From the NCBI GenBank assembly GCA_902519075.1, contig CABYIO010000004.1:1-49909 (forward strand): a stretch of DNA of 49,909 nucleotides. The letters are read 5' to 3'. Source of the stretch: an uncultured Bacteroidota bacterium. Lineage in GTDB: Bacteria > Bacteroidota > Bacteroidia > Flavobacteriales > Flavobacteriaceae. Position numbers and translations under genes: made by a program. Positions within the stretch are counted from its first letter, which is position 1. Each line of letters starts with the position of its first letter. Of the stretch, positions 28,737 to 38,192 are shown piece by piece. The notes under the pieces are model-generated. The model was not told where the DNA came from. It made no database searches and saw only the letters and a program-made list of their open reading frames with translations.

Positions 28737-30598
28737 GAAAGATTCTTTTATTTATTATTGTTATTACTACATCTATAGTCTTCACCATGAGACTTTTTTA
28801 TCTTCAGGTTTATGCTTCAGAGCCATACTCTATATATGAAGATAATGCTATTAGAAAAGTTTTTACATATCCAAAAAGGGGCTACATCTACGATAGAAAT
28901 AATAATTTGCTTGTTTCAAATCAACCATCTTATGACGTTATGATTATTCCCGGCCTAGTCAAAGAACTTGACACATTAGAATTTTGTGATTTACTAAAAA
29001 TTTCAAAAACATATTTTGACAATAAAATTGAAAGAACTTCACGATATTCAAGAAGAATACCTTCTGTTTTTCTAGCTCACCTTTCAAAAGAAGATTATGG
29101 TTTTCTTGCTGAAAAAATCAGAAAATTTAACGGATTTTATATTCAGAAAAGAAATTTACGTCAATACAATACAAAAATAGGTGCTAATGTATTGGGCTAT
29201 GTAGCCGAGGTAAATCGATCTAATTTGGAAAAAGATAATTACTATTCTCAAGGGGATATAATAGGTAAACAAGGAGTAGAATTATCATATGAAAAATATT
29301 TAAGAGGTGAGAAAGGAATAAAATTTATACAAAAGGATAGGTTTAATAGAGATATTGGCAGCTACAATGATGGATTAAATGATAAAAATTCAATAGCTGG
29401 AAATGATCTAATTATCACAATTGATTCCGAACTTCAAGAATATGGTGAGCTATTAATGTTAAATAAAAAAGGGGCAATAGTCGCTATAGAACCAAGTAGC
29501 GGCGAATTATTATCATTAGTTTCTGCCCCATCTTATAACCCTAATTTACTTGTAGGGAGGGAAAGATCCAAGAACTATTTTAAACTATATAAAGACATTA
29601 TTTATAAGCCACTTATAGACAAGAGTCTTTTGTCTACATTTCCCGCTGGATCTCCTTTCAAAGTAATTGTAGGTTTGATCGCTTTACAAGAAAATGTGAT
29701 CAATGATAAAAATACAATTTTCTGTGGTGGGGAATATATTTATGGTAGAAATAAGAAATCTATGAAATGTCATTGTGGTGGCGGCTATCGAAATATATAT
29801 AATGCTATTTCCGAGTCATGTAATTCATATTTCGCCGATGCTTATAGAAAAACTATAAGTATAAATAATAATATTTCGGAAAATTTTGATATGTGGAGTG
29901 AAGGAGTAAAAAGCTTTGGGTTAGGCAATTATCTTAATAACGATCTTCCTATTGGAAAAAAAGGTATGATTCCAAATTCTGAATTTTATGATAGATGGTA
30001 TCCTGATTTTAGATGGGGCCCAACAACAAATCTTTCAAATTCTATAGGTCAAGGAGAAATACTTGTAACTCCAATTCAACTAGCAAATATGATTGCAACA
30101 GTTGCAAATAAAGGCTTTTATTATACACCTCATATAATTAAACAGATTCAAGGTGACTCGATACCATTGAGGTTTAGACAGAAAAATATAATCGAAATTG
30201 AAAAAAAATATTTTGATATTATTGAAGTGGGGCTCTCAAAAGTTTATATAAGTGGTACAGGTAAACTTTTAAATATTCCAGGTATTGAAATATGCGGAAA
30301 ATCAGGAACCGCTGAAAATTTTACAAAAATAAATGGCAAAAAAACTCAACTAACAGATCATTCTATTTTTGTAGCATACGCTCCAAAAAATGACCCACAA
30401 ATTGCGATTGCTGTTTTAGTGGAGAATGGATACTATGGATCAACATGGGCTGGGCGTATTTCTAGCCTTATGATTGAAAAATATTTAAAGGGTACTATTA
30501 GTAACAAAGGAATTGAAAAACTTGTTATTAATAAAAGCTTGGATGAAGAATATAAAAAACCATTCTCTGATAAACCCTTTAAAATTAACAAGCTGTGA
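28733..30598 (+). CDS. mrdA: Penicillin-binding protein 2 (elongation transpeptidase)
   Basis: A 621-residue class B penicillin-binding protein that crosslinks peptidoglycan during elongation. It has one N-terminal membrane helix (about 3-23), a dimerisation/pedestal region (YPKRGYIYDRNNNLLVSN) and a transpeptidase domain with the three active-site motifs: Ser307-P-F-Lys310, Ser362-C-Asn364 and Lys523-S-G-T. The usual PGSTFK around the serine is AGSPFK here, still an S-x-x-K. It overlaps mreD and rodA by four bases each. Confidence 0.96.
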   Translation: MRKILLFIIVITTSIVFTMRLFYLQVYASEPYSIYEDNAIRKVFTYPKRGYIYDRNNNLLVSNQPSYDVMIIPGLVKELDTLEFCDLLKISKTYFDNKIERTSRYSRRIPSVFLAHLSKEDYGFLAEKIRKFNGFYIQKRNLRQYNTKIGANVLGYVAEVNRSNLEKDNYYSQGDIIGKQGVELSYEKYLRGEKGIKFIQKDRFNRDIGSYNDGLNDKNSIAGNDLIITIDSELQEYGELLMLNKKGAIVAIEPSSGELLSLVSAPSYNPNLLVGRERSKNYFKLYKDIIYKPLIDKSLLSTFPAGSPFKVIVGLIALQENVINDKNTIFCGGEYIYGRNKKSMKCHCGGGYRNIYNAISESCNSYFADAYRKTISINNNISENFDMWSEGVKSFGLGNYLNNDLPIGKKGMIPNSEFYDRWYPDFRWGPTTNLSNSIGQGEILVTPIQLANMIATVANKGFYYTPHIIKQIQGDSIPLRFRQKNIIEIEKKYFDIIEVGLSKVYISGTGKLLNIPGIEICGKSGTAENFTKINGKKTQLTDHSIFVAYAPKNDPQIAIAVLVENGYYGSTWAGRISSLMIEKYLKGTISNKGIEKLVINKSLDEEYKKPFSDKPFKINKL

Positions 30599-31875
30599 TT
30601 AGTCAAAGAAAAAATATACTTAGGCTTGATTGGGTAATAATTCTAGTCTACTTTTTATTATTGGGTTTTGGAATTGGGAATATTTTATCGTCAAGTATTT
30701 CGGGAGAGGAAATAAATATTTTTGATTTTTCAACTCTTTATGGTAAGCAATTTTTTTATGCTCTAATTTCTCTTTTTTTTGGATTTATTGCAATATCAAT
30801 TGAAGTAAAATTTTACGAAAGATTTTCCAGTATTTTTTATATTTTATCAATTGTTATTTTGGTTTGTCTATTCTTTTTTGGCAAAAGAGTAAATGGTGCA
30901 CTTTCATGGTTTTCATTAGCAGGTTTTAATCTACAGCCTAGTGAATTTGTTAAGATTACTGTTGCTTTAGCAGTTTCAAAATATATAAGTGACTTTCAAA
31001 CTGATTTAAAAAATACAATTGACCAGCTTAAGTTATTTATAATTATTTTAATTCCCATAGTTATAATAATTTTTCAGAATGATACAGGTAGTTCAATTGT
31101 CTTCTTATCGTTATTTTTTGTTTTATATCGAGAAGGAATATCTCAAAATTATGTAAAATCTATTTTCAGCATTATAGTATTATCAATACTATCCTTAAAA
31201 GTTTCAGCACCTGTCACAGCTATTCTAGCAACTTTATTAATTATTTTTTACTACTCATTCAAAAAAAAAGTCAGAAATAAAATTATTAAAATAATTTCGA
31301 TATCATCATTATCTATCATAACATGCTTTGGTACAATATTCTCTTATGAAAATATTCTAAAAAACCATCAAAAAAATTATATAAAAGTGTGGCTTAATTT
31401 AGAGAAGGACCCAGAAAAAATTAAGCAAATGGAAAGAACAATTTTATATAATTTAAATGAATCGAAAAAAGCTATTAGCTCAGGGGGGGTGACTGGAAAA
31501 GGTTATTTAAAAGGAACCCGAACAATGGGTAATTTTGTGCCAGCTCAACATAGTGATTATATTTTTAGTACAGTCGGAGAAGAATGGGGTTTTTTAGGTA
31601 GTGTATTTATAATTCTTTTGTACACAATTTTAATTACCCGAATAATTTATTTATCAGAAAATCAAAAAAATAAATTTAGTAGAGTATATGGATATTGTAC
31701 TGCATCAATATTGTTTATTCATTTTTTAATAAATATTGGAATGGTTCTAGGACTTACACCTACAATTGGAATTCCACTTCCTTTTTTAAGTTATGGTGGT
31801 TCTAGTCTGATAGCATTTACACTATTATTATCAATCTTTTTAAGACTAGACGGAAATAAAAAAAATGAGTGGTAA
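30595..31875 (+). CDS. rodA: Peptidoglycan glycosyltransferase RodA
   Basis: A 426-residue SEDS-family polymerase with about ten membrane helices. Conserved phrases include FGKRVNGALSWFSLAGFNLQPSEFVKI, PAQHSDYIFSTVGEEWGFLG and GIPLPFLSYGGSSLIAF. The start is GTG at 30595, overlapping the mrdA stop (GTGA). It forms the elongation synthase with PBP2. It ends 3 bases from the convergent gldC stop with no visible terminator between them. Confidence 0.96.
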   Translation: MISQRKNILRLDWVIILVYFLLLGFGIGNILSSSISGEEINIFDFSTLYGKQFFYALISLFFGFIAISIEVKFYERFSSIFYILSIVILVCLFFFGKRVNGALSWFSLAGFNLQPSEFVKITVALAVSKYISDFQTDLKNTIDQLKLFIIILIPIVIIIFQNDTGSSIVFLSLFFVLYREGISQNYVKSIFSIIVLSILSLKVSAPVTAILATLLIIFYYSFKKKVRNKIIKIISISSLSIITCFGTIFSYENILKNHQKNYIKVWLNLEKDPEKIKQMERTILYNLNESKKAISSGGVTGKGYLKGTRTMGNFVPAQHSDYIFSTVGEEWGFLGSVFIILLYTILITRIIYLSENQKNKFSRVYGYCTASILFIHFLINIGMVLGLTPTIGIPLPFLSYGGSSLIAFTLLLSIFLRLDGNKKNEW

Positions 31876-31878
31876 AAA

Positions 31879-32211
31879 CTATTGTTTTAATTCTAATTTT
31901 TCTGCAAAATAATCACAAAAATCTAACATAGTTTGTGACATTTTTTCATCTTGTGTAGCTCTTTTATATGTGGCGGACATACTTGTCAGTATCTGATAAA
32001 AAAATATTTTCATTTCATCTAATGGCATGTCTTTAGTCCAAAGATCAATTCTTAAACTTTCTTTTTTAGATGAATCCCAAACAGAAAGAAATGTAGCTTT
32101 AGTTTCACTGTTTTCTATTCCAGCATCAGTAGCAGACCAAAATATTTTTTTGGGTATTTTATTATTGTCTAATTCTACTGTAATTTCAATTTTAGATTTT
32201 TTGTTTTTCAT
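31879..32211 (-). CDS. gldC: Gliding motility protein GldC
   Basis: A 110-residue cytoplasmic protein without signal peptide. The sequence (IEITVELDNNKIPKKIFWSA, ETKATFLSVWDSSKKESLRIDLWTKDMPLDEMK, FFYQILTSMSATYKRATQDEKM) matches the GldC family. In related bacteria GldC aids gliding but its mechanism is not known. It is translationally coupled to gldB (ATGA overlap), the standard pairing in Flavobacteriia. Confidence 0.92.
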   Translation of the reverse strand: MKNKKSKIEITVELDNNKIPKKIFWSATDAGIENSETKATFLSVWDSSKKESLRIDLWTKDMPLDEMKIFFYQILTSMSATYKRATQDEKMSQTMLDFCDYFAEKLELKQ

Positions 32212-33170
32212 TTTTTTTGAGGCTTATATTTTGAATTATTATAAATATCTATTGGATTAATCGTTAGCATTTTATGTAATGATGTATCATTGTTTTTCAT
32301 GTAAGACTTAACTATTTGCCAACCTATATATTTACCAATCATTTCTGAAGATTCATTATCTATTTCTAAGTAAAATCTAGAAAATGGAGAATCATTAATA
32401 AATCGACTCTCTAAATTATTGTCAGGATCAAATAAAATATTATTTTCAATGAAATAGGTCCAAACAAAAAATTCATTTTCTTTTGCCCATTTCATTTTTG
32501 CCTTTGAGTAACCAATTTTATGTCTATCATCAATGTCTAGGCTGAAATCTTTATAATATAAAACCTTTCCATGATAAACAATTTTATCCAGAAATGTATA
32601 AAATTCAATTCTTGGTATAATACTAAAAGCAAATTTTTCTGAAACATCAGAAAATATATTCGGAATTGTAAAATCTTCTTTTATATAGTCCGGAATTCCA
32701 TCATAAAATCTGTGATTAGGGCCTAAATAATTATCTAAACCAATTAACAATAGAGAATCCGCAAGTATGACTTTATTTCTGTAGTCAATATCTGTATTAA
32801 CAGTGATAACCTTTGGCATTGTAAATTTATTATCAAGTTCTTTATGTTTTTTAAAAAATTTGAAAAGACCTCTTTCAAGAAAAATTACTGATTCGAATTC
32901 CATAAGGATTTCGTTAAAAATTTCAAGCTGAATAGGATCTTGAAGTCTATTAAGCCAAACTGAATCTGGATATGAATCTGGGAAAAAGAAGGGGTACTTA
33001 TTTTTAATTTGTGTTAAATCACTTGGGCTTGAATTATAAAATAATTTTTCAAATCTCTCTACTTCTATATTGTTATCTTTTGAACTAACTTTTTTATCAC
33101 AAGATATGCAGACGAAAAAAAATAAAATCATTAATATTTTTTTTGTGTGCTTTGGCAAAGAAATTGACAT
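32208..33170 (-). CDS. gldB: Gliding motility lipoprotein GldB
   Basis: A 320-residue lipoprotein with lipobox VCISC (Cys24) after the signal MSISLPKHTKKILMILFFF. The phrases VERFEKLFYNSSPSDLTQIKNKYPFFFP, GLDNYLGPNHRFYDGIPDYI and MIGKYIGWQIVKSYMKNN are characteristic of GldB. GldB is needed for gliding in Flavobacterium and is thought to act in the envelope. It is the first gene of gldBC and is divergent from nadE, with a compact shared promoter region. Confidence 0.93.
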   Translation of the reverse strand: MSISLPKHTKKILMILFFFVCISCDKKVSSKDNNIEVERFEKLFYNSSPSDLTQIKNKYPFFFPDSYPDSVWLNRLQDPIQLEIFNEILMEFESVIFLERGLFKFFKKHKELDNKFTMPKVITVNTDIDYRNKVILADSLLLIGLDNYLGPNHRFYDGIPDYIKEDFTIPNIFSDVSEKFAFSIIPRIEFYTFLDKIVYHGKVLYYKDFSLDIDDRHKIGYSKAKMKWAKENEFFVWTYFIENNILFDPDNNLESRFINDSPFSRFYLEIDNESSEMIGKYIGWQIVKSYMKNNDTSLHKMLTINPIDIYNNSKYKPQKK

Positions 33171-33182
33171 AAGTTTGTTTTA

Positions 33183-33212
33183 TTTGTGTAATACAAATAT
33201 AATATACTTTCG
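33183..33212 (+). promoter_or_regulatory. Putative nadE promoter
   Basis: TTTG (33183-33186), an 18-base spacer and TACTTTCG (33205-33212), one base off TAnnTTTG, lie upstream of the ATG at 33228. The region overlaps the gldB promoter elements on the other strand. Confidence 0.4.
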
Positions 33213-33228
33213 AGCTAATTTTATCAAA
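33194..33228 (-). promoter_or_regulatory. Putative gldB promoter
   Basis: On the minus strand TATATTTG (33194-33201) fully matches the -7 consensus. A TTTG at 33225-33228 lies 23 bases upstream, the upper limit of the usual spacing. The likely transcription start is about 15-20 bases before the gldB ATG. Confidence 0.55.
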
Positions 33229-34013
33229 TGAAAATATCTGAGACCATCAAATTCATAGTAGATTGGATAAAAGATTATAAACAAACCAATAATATTAGTG
33301 GTTTAGTTGTTGGAGTTTCTGGTGGTATTGACTCAGCATTAACCTCTACTTTATGTGGTCTATCAGGTATAAAAACATTGTGTCTTAATATGCCAATCAA
33401 ACAAAAAGAAGATCAATATCTACGTGCTGAAAGACATATTGAATGGTTAAAGAAAAAATTTGATAATGTAGAATCTATCGATATTGATTTAACTAATGTT
33501 TTTAATCAATTTAAGTTGTCAGTTGAAAACAACTCATCAAGCAACAAACTAGCATTAGCAAACACAAGATCAAGAATAAGAATGATGACTTTATATTATT
33601 ATGCAGCAATTAATAATTCGATAGTTGTAGGAACGGGAAATAAGGTGGAAGATTTTGGAGTTGGATTTTACACAAAGTATGGTGATGGTGGGGTTGATAT
33701 TAGCCCAATTGCTGATTTAATGAAAAGCGAAGTGTTTAAAATTTCAAAAGCTCTAGAAATAAATAACGAGATTTTAGAAGCTAAACCAACTGATGGATTA
33801 TGGGATGACGACAGATCTGATGAAGATCAAATAGGTGCATCTTATAATGATCTAGAAAAGGTAATGAATAGCTTAGAAAAAGGTACAAACCCAAAAGAAT
33901 TTAATAGTGAAATGAAAGAAAAATACACTATTTACAAGAAACATCACCTGGCAAATAAACATAAAATGATTAGTATCCCCGTTTGCAAAATTCCAAATGA
34001 GCTAAAATCATAA
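33228..34013 (+). CDS. nadE: Ammonia-dependent NAD+ synthase
   Basis: A 261-residue enzyme that amidates nicotinic acid adenine dinucleotide to NAD+. It has the ATP pyrophosphatase loop VGVSGGIDSALTS near residue 30, and later GTGNKVEDFGVGFYTKYGDGGVDISPIADLMKSEVF and PTDGLWDDDRSDEDQIG, all NadE-specific. There is no glutaminase domain, so ammonia is the direct nitrogen donor. It is divergent from gldB. Its last codon overlaps the convergent dnaG stop codon. Confidence 0.96.
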   Translation: MKISETIKFIVDWIKDYKQTNNISGLVVGVSGGIDSALTSTLCGLSGIKTLCLNMPIKQKEDQYLRAERHIEWLKKKFDNVESIDIDLTNVFNQFKLSVENNSSSNKLALANTRSRIRMMTLYYYAAINNSIVVGTGNKVEDFGVGFYTKYGDGGVDISPIADLMKSEVFKISKALEINNEILEAKPTDGLWDDDRSDEDQIGASYNDLEKVMNSLEKGTNPKEFNSEMKEKYTIYKKHHLANKHKMISIPVCKIPNELKS

Positions 34014-35957
34014 TACTCTATTTAACTTATCTGATAATAATTTCTTGAGTTTTGAATAATTTACCACTTCCTCAAGGTTGCCATTATTAATTTGTTCAGT
34101 ATTAGCTTGCTCTTTAAACCCATCTACTTTTTTATCAATTAAATAGCATCTAAAATTCAAAATTGTTTCAACAGTTAGTTGTGCAATGGAATCTTTTTTA
34201 GATTTTGGATATATATTATTTTTTTCCCAATCATGTAAGTAGTATTTTTCATTGTCCATAACTAAATTAGCAACTACTTGCTGCTGCTTTTCACTAAGTT
34301 CGTTTATAAATTTATCAACATTAATTTCCTTATTTTCATTAAATGACTCAATTATTTGATAATAAATATTTTTAAAATCTTCGTTTGAAAACTCCATTTC
34401 ATCAGTATGTAAATCCATATATATTTTTTCAAATACCTTAACAGATCTGTTTTTTGTTTTGATATCCGTGTCACCATCACTGTTTTCTGAAAAAACCTCT
34501 TCTTTATAATCTATTGAATCGTTGCCGTATAATATTAATATTTCAATTATTTTTCTCTCCAGCTCATACAGCTCATCAACCTGATTTTTATCTTTATCGG
34601 TTTTTATGATACTTATTGGTTCATATTCCTTTCTTGGGATTTTTTTTAAATTATTAAAATCTTTTTTTACGATTTGAGCAAGAGTACTGTATAAAACCTG
34701 CTCACTTATATCCATTATAGAAGAACATTCCTTAATATATAATTCACGTTTAATTTGATCTGAGATTTTGGAAATACTTTCAACCATGTCACGAATTACA
34801 CCAGCTTTTTTTACAGGGTCATTTTGAGTGTCAGACAATAATAAAGATGCTTTATATACTATAAAATCTTTAGAATTTTCAACTAAATATGATTCAACTT
34901 CTTTTAAACTTCTGTCTGAAACAAATGAATCTGGATCATCATTTTCAGGAAGGTTACAAATCTTTACATTCATCCCCTGCCCTAAAATCAGATCTATTCC
35001 TCTCAAAGCAGCTCGTGATCCAGCAGCGTCACCATCAAATACGACTGTGATATTTTTTGTTAATCTATTAATTAGTCTAATTTGATTTTCGGTAAGAGCA
35101 GTGCCAGAAGAAGCAACTACATTTGAAATTCCACATTGATGCATTTTAATAACATCAGTATATCCTTCAACTAAAAAGCAATTATCATTTTTAACAATAG
35201 ATTGTTTACTTTCAAAGATTCCATATAAAACTTTACTCTTCTGATAAATTAAACTTTCAGGAGAATTTATATATTTTGCAAGATTATTTGAGGAGCCCAA
35301 AATTCGACCTCCAAAACCTAAAATTCGACCAGACATACTTTTAATTGGAAATATAACTCTACCCCTAAACCTGTCGATATTTTCAGAGTCTTTAACAATT
35401 GTTAATCCTGTTTTTTCTAAAAAATTTAATTTGTAACCTGCATCTACAGCAGCTTTAGAAAAATCATCTTTAATTTTTACAGAATAACCCATTTCAAATT
35501 TTTCAATTATATTCTTTTTAAACTTTCTTTCATTTAAATAGCTTAATGCAATTGTTTTACCTTCTTCTTCAAAAAGATTCTTTTTAAAATAATTTTTTGC
35601 AAAATCAGAAACTAGAAATAAACTTTCCTTTTCATTATCTTCAGAAATTTGCTGAGGCGTTCTTTCAGTTTCCTCAACTTCGATATTATATTTATTAGCG
35701 ATATATTTTATGGCCTCTGGATAGGTGTATTGTTCATGCTCCATTAAAAAAGTTATAACTGTACCACCTTTTCCACTTGAAAAGTCTTTCCAAATTTGTT
35801 TAGCAGGTGAAACCATAAAACTTGGGGTTCTTTCTTCTGTAAAAGGACTTAAACCTTTATAATTTGAACCTGATTTTTTAAGTTGAACAAAATCTCCAAT
35901 TATCTCCTCTACTCTAGCGGTTTCAAAAACTTTTTCTATGGTTCTTTTAGATATCAA
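34008..35957 (-). CDS. dnaG: DNA primase DnaG with a substituted zinc-ribbon
   Basis: A 649-residue primase that makes RNA primers at the replication fork. The start is TTG at 35957; the family N-terminus (MISKRTIEKVFETARVEEIIGDFVQLKKSGSNY) begins there and no ATG precedes it in frame. The N-terminal CHC2-type fold keeps its spacing, but all four zinc ligands are replaced: Ser37, Thr40, Asp58, Ser61. The Toprim core is intact (LVEGYTDVI, VVFDGDAAGSRAALRG). The C-terminal third is the variable helicase-interaction region. It follows rlmN by 69 bases. Confidence 0.95.
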   Translation of the reverse strand: MISKRTIEKVFETARVEEIIGDFVQLKKSGSNYKGLSPFTEERTPSFMVSPAKQIWKDFSSGKGGTVITFLMEHEQYTYPEAIKYIANKYNIEVEETERTPQQISEDNEKESLFLVSDFAKNYFKKNLFEEEGKTIALSYLNERKFKKNIIEKFEMGYSVKIKDDFSKAAVDAGYKLNFLEKTGLTIVKDSENIDRFRGRVIFPIKSMSGRILGFGGRILGSSNNLAKYINSPESLIYQKSKVLYGIFESKQSIVKNDNCFLVEGYTDVIKMHQCGISNVVASSGTALTENQIRLINRLTKNITVVFDGDAAGSRAALRGIDLILGQGMNVKICNLPENDDPDSFVSDRSLKEVESYLVENSKDFIVYKASLLLSDTQNDPVKKAGVIRDMVESISKISDQIKRELYIKECSSIMDISEQVLYSTLAQIVKKDFNNLKKIPRKEYEPISIIKTDKDKNQVDELYELERKIIEILILYGNDSIDYKEEVFSENSDGDTDIKTKNRSVKVFEKIYMDLHTDEMEFSNEDFKNIYYQIIESFNENKEINVDKFINELSEKQQQVVANLVMDNEKYYLHDWEKNNIYPKSKKDSIAQLTVETILNFRCYLIDKKVDGFKEQANTEQINNGNLEEVVNYSKLKKLLSDKLNRVL

Positions 35958-36026
35958 AATAAAATTTATTTGGACTAAACAATTTAAGGAATTATTCTTT
36001 ATTTATTGTAAATAAAATAATTGGTT

Positions 36027-37064
36027 TTATGACTTATTTGCAAGTTGACCACATGCAGCATCAATATCCTCACCCCTCGATTTTCTTATGGTGGCTTTGA
36101 TCTTATGTGATTCAAGAGTTTTAATGTATTTATTCAAGACATGTGCTGGTGCTTGAACAAAATTTGGGTCATCAATATTATTATATTGAATTAAATTAAC
36201 CTTGCTTGGGGTTTTTTTACAAAATTCTACAAGTGCTGAAATATCAGCATCAGTATCATTAATCCCCTTCCAGATGACATATTCATATGTGATTATTTTT
36301 TTTGTCTTCTTATACCAATAACTTAGAGACTCCTCTAGTTCTTGGAGATTCATTTTATCATTAAAGGGCATTATTGAAGTTCTTTTTTCATTTATCGCTG
36401 AATGAAGAGAAACTGCGAGTTTAAACTTAACTCCTTCATCAGCTATTTTTTTTATCATTTTTGGAACACCTGATGTTGAAACAACAATTCTTTTTTGAGA
36501 CATTCCTAATCCAGACTTCGAGGTTATTTTTTCAATTGATTTTAAAACATTATTGTAGTTCATTAATGGCTCACCCATTCCCATAAAAACAATATTTGTT
36601 AATGGCCTGCTAAAATACTCTTCACTCTGTTTACAGATTAAAACAACTTGATCATATATTTCATCGGGATTTAAATTTCTCATTCTCTTAAGTTTTGCTG
36701 TTGCACAAAACTTACAGTTAAGGCTACAACCAACCTGAGATGAAACACATGCAGTGATCCTATCTTTGGTTGGGATTAAAACGCACTCAACTATGTAGCC
36801 ATCATAAAGTTCAATAGCATTCTTTATAGTACCATCAGAGCTTTTTTGCATACGATGAACTTTTATATAGTTGATTACAAAATTTTCCTTAAGGAATTTA
36901 ATAAGATTCACTGGAATATTAGACATTTCATCAAAACCATGAACTGATTTATTCCAAATCCAGTGTAAAATTTGTTTTGCTCTAAATGGTTTAAAGGAGT
37001 TTGATATTAAAATTTCTTTTAACTGATCCTCGTTACATGATCTTATATCCTTTTTGGAAGACAA
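36027..37064 (-). CDS. rlmN: Dual-specificity 23S rRNA A2503/tRNA A37 C2-methyltransferase
   Basis: A 345-residue radical-SAM enzyme that forms 2-methyladenosine in 23S rRNA and some tRNAs. The cluster motif is VGCSLNCKFCATAK (C-x3-C-x2-C). Other family phrases are FMGMGEPLMNYNNV, VVSTSGVPKMIKKIADEG and the C-terminal GEDIDAACGQLANK, whose cysteine is the methyl carrier. The start is TTG at 37064; no in-frame ATG precedes it. It follows queA after 5 bases. Confidence 0.96.
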   Translation of the reverse strand: MSSKKDIRSCNEDQLKEILISNSFKPFRAKQILHWIWNKSVHGFDEMSNIPVNLIKFLKENFVINYIKVHRMQKSSDGTIKNAIELYDGYIVECVLIPTKDRITACVSSQVGCSLNCKFCATAKLKRMRNLNPDEIYDQVVLICKQSEEYFSRPLTNIVFMGMGEPLMNYNNVLKSIEKITSKSGLGMSQKRIVVSTSGVPKMIKKIADEGVKFKLAVSLHSAINEKRTSIMPFNDKMNLQELEESLSYWYKKTKKIITYEYVIWKGINDTDADISALVEFCKKTPSKVNLIQYNNIDDPNFVQAPAHVLNKYIKTLESHKIKATIRKSRGEDIDAACGQLANKS

Positions 37065-37069
37065 AATAT

Positions 37070-38125
37070 TTATATAATTAGCATTGAATCCCCGTAACTA
37101 AAGAAATTGTATTTTTCCTTAATGGCTTCTTCATATGCTTTCTTTATAAAATCATTACCCATAAAAGCCGAAGCCATCATTAATAGTGTAGATTTTGGCA
37201 TGTGAAAATTAGTTATCATACAATTTGCGATTGTGAATTCATAAGGTGGAAAAATAAACTTATTTGTCCAACCGTCATACTCGTTTAGTGTTCCCATCGA
37301 TGACACTGAACTTTCAATTGCTCTCATTACAGTTGTTCCAACAGCGCATATTCTTCTCTTATTTACTAGGCCTTGATTTATCAAATTTGCAGATTCCTTT
37401 TCGATGATAACTCTTTCACTATCCATCTTATGTTTTGATAAATCTTCTACTTCGACTGGGTAAAATGAGCCTAAACCAACATGCAAGGTAATCTCCGGAA
37501 ATTTTATTCCTTTAATTTCCAATCTTTTAATCAAATGCTTTGAAAAGTGTAATCCGGCAGTAGGTGCAGCTACCGCTCCTTCATTTTTAGCATAAATCGT
37601 CTGATATCTTTCTTTGTCTTCTGGCTCAACTTCTCTATTTATGTATTTTGGTAATGGTGTTTCTCCTAAATCAATTAATAGTTTTCTAAAATCTTCATAA
37701 CCAACATCACATAAAAATCGTAGTGTTCTTCCTCTTGATGTAGTATTATCAATAACTTCAGCGACAAGATTATTATCACTTCCAAAATAAAGTTTATTTC
37801 CTATTCTAATTTTCCTTGCAGGATCTACCAAAACATCCCATAATCTTTGTTCAGCGTTTAATTCACGTAACAAAAAAACCTCAATTCTAGCGCCAGTCTT
37901 TTCTTTATTTCCATATAAACGAGCTGGAAAAACTTTTGTGTTATTAAGAACAATGACATCATTTTCATCAAAGTACTCGATCATGTCCTTAAATTGCCTG
38001 TGCTTGATCGAATAGTCTTTCCTGTCTATAACCATTAATCTGGCTTCATCTCGATTTTTATTTGGATATTCAGCTACTAATTCCTTTGGTAACTCATAAT
38101 TAAAATCCGAAAGTTTCTTTCTCAT
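37070..38125 (-). CDS. queA: S-adenosylmethionine:tRNA ribosyltransferase-isomerase
   Basis: A 351-residue enzyme in queuosine synthesis that transfers the ribosyl part of SAM to 7-aminomethyl-deazaguanine in tRNA. The ATG at 38125 ([21 protein letters not shown]) is chosen because an upstream in-frame ATG at 38149 lies inside the -7 promoter box. Family phrases are [39 protein letters not shown] and [20 protein letters not shown]. It is cotranscribed with rlmN, another RNA-modification gene. Confidence 0.97.
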   Translation of the reverse strand: MRKKLSDFNYELPKELVAEYPNKNRDEARLMVIDRKDYSIKHRQFKDMIEYFDENDVIVLNNTKVFPARLYGNKEKTGARIEVFLLRELNAEQRLWDVLVDPARKIRIGNKLYFGSDNNLVAEVIDNTTSRGRTLRFLCDVGYEDFRKLLIDLGETPLPKYINREVEPEDKERYQTIYAKNEGAVAAPTAGLHFSKHLIKRLEIKGIKFPEITLHVGLGSFYPVEVEDLSKHKMDSERVIIEKESANLINQGLVNKRRICAVGTTVMRAIESSVSSMGTLNEYDGWTNKFIFPPYEFTIANCMITNFHMPKSTLLMMASAFMGNDFIKKAYEEAIKEKYNFFSYGDSMLII

Positions 38126-38146
38126 ATTGAAGTATTTTAGAAGTTG

Positions 38147-38178
38147 CAAATATACAATCTTGAAATAGGGGATGTCAA
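38147..38178 (-). promoter_or_regulatory. Promoter of queA-rlmN
   Basis: On the minus strand TTG (38176-38178), a 21-base spacer and TATATTTG (38147-38154) give a full match to the Bacteroidota consensus. It separates queA from the upstream aroA-containing run. Confidence 0.7.
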
Positions 38179-38192
38179 GTAATTGAGGATAT

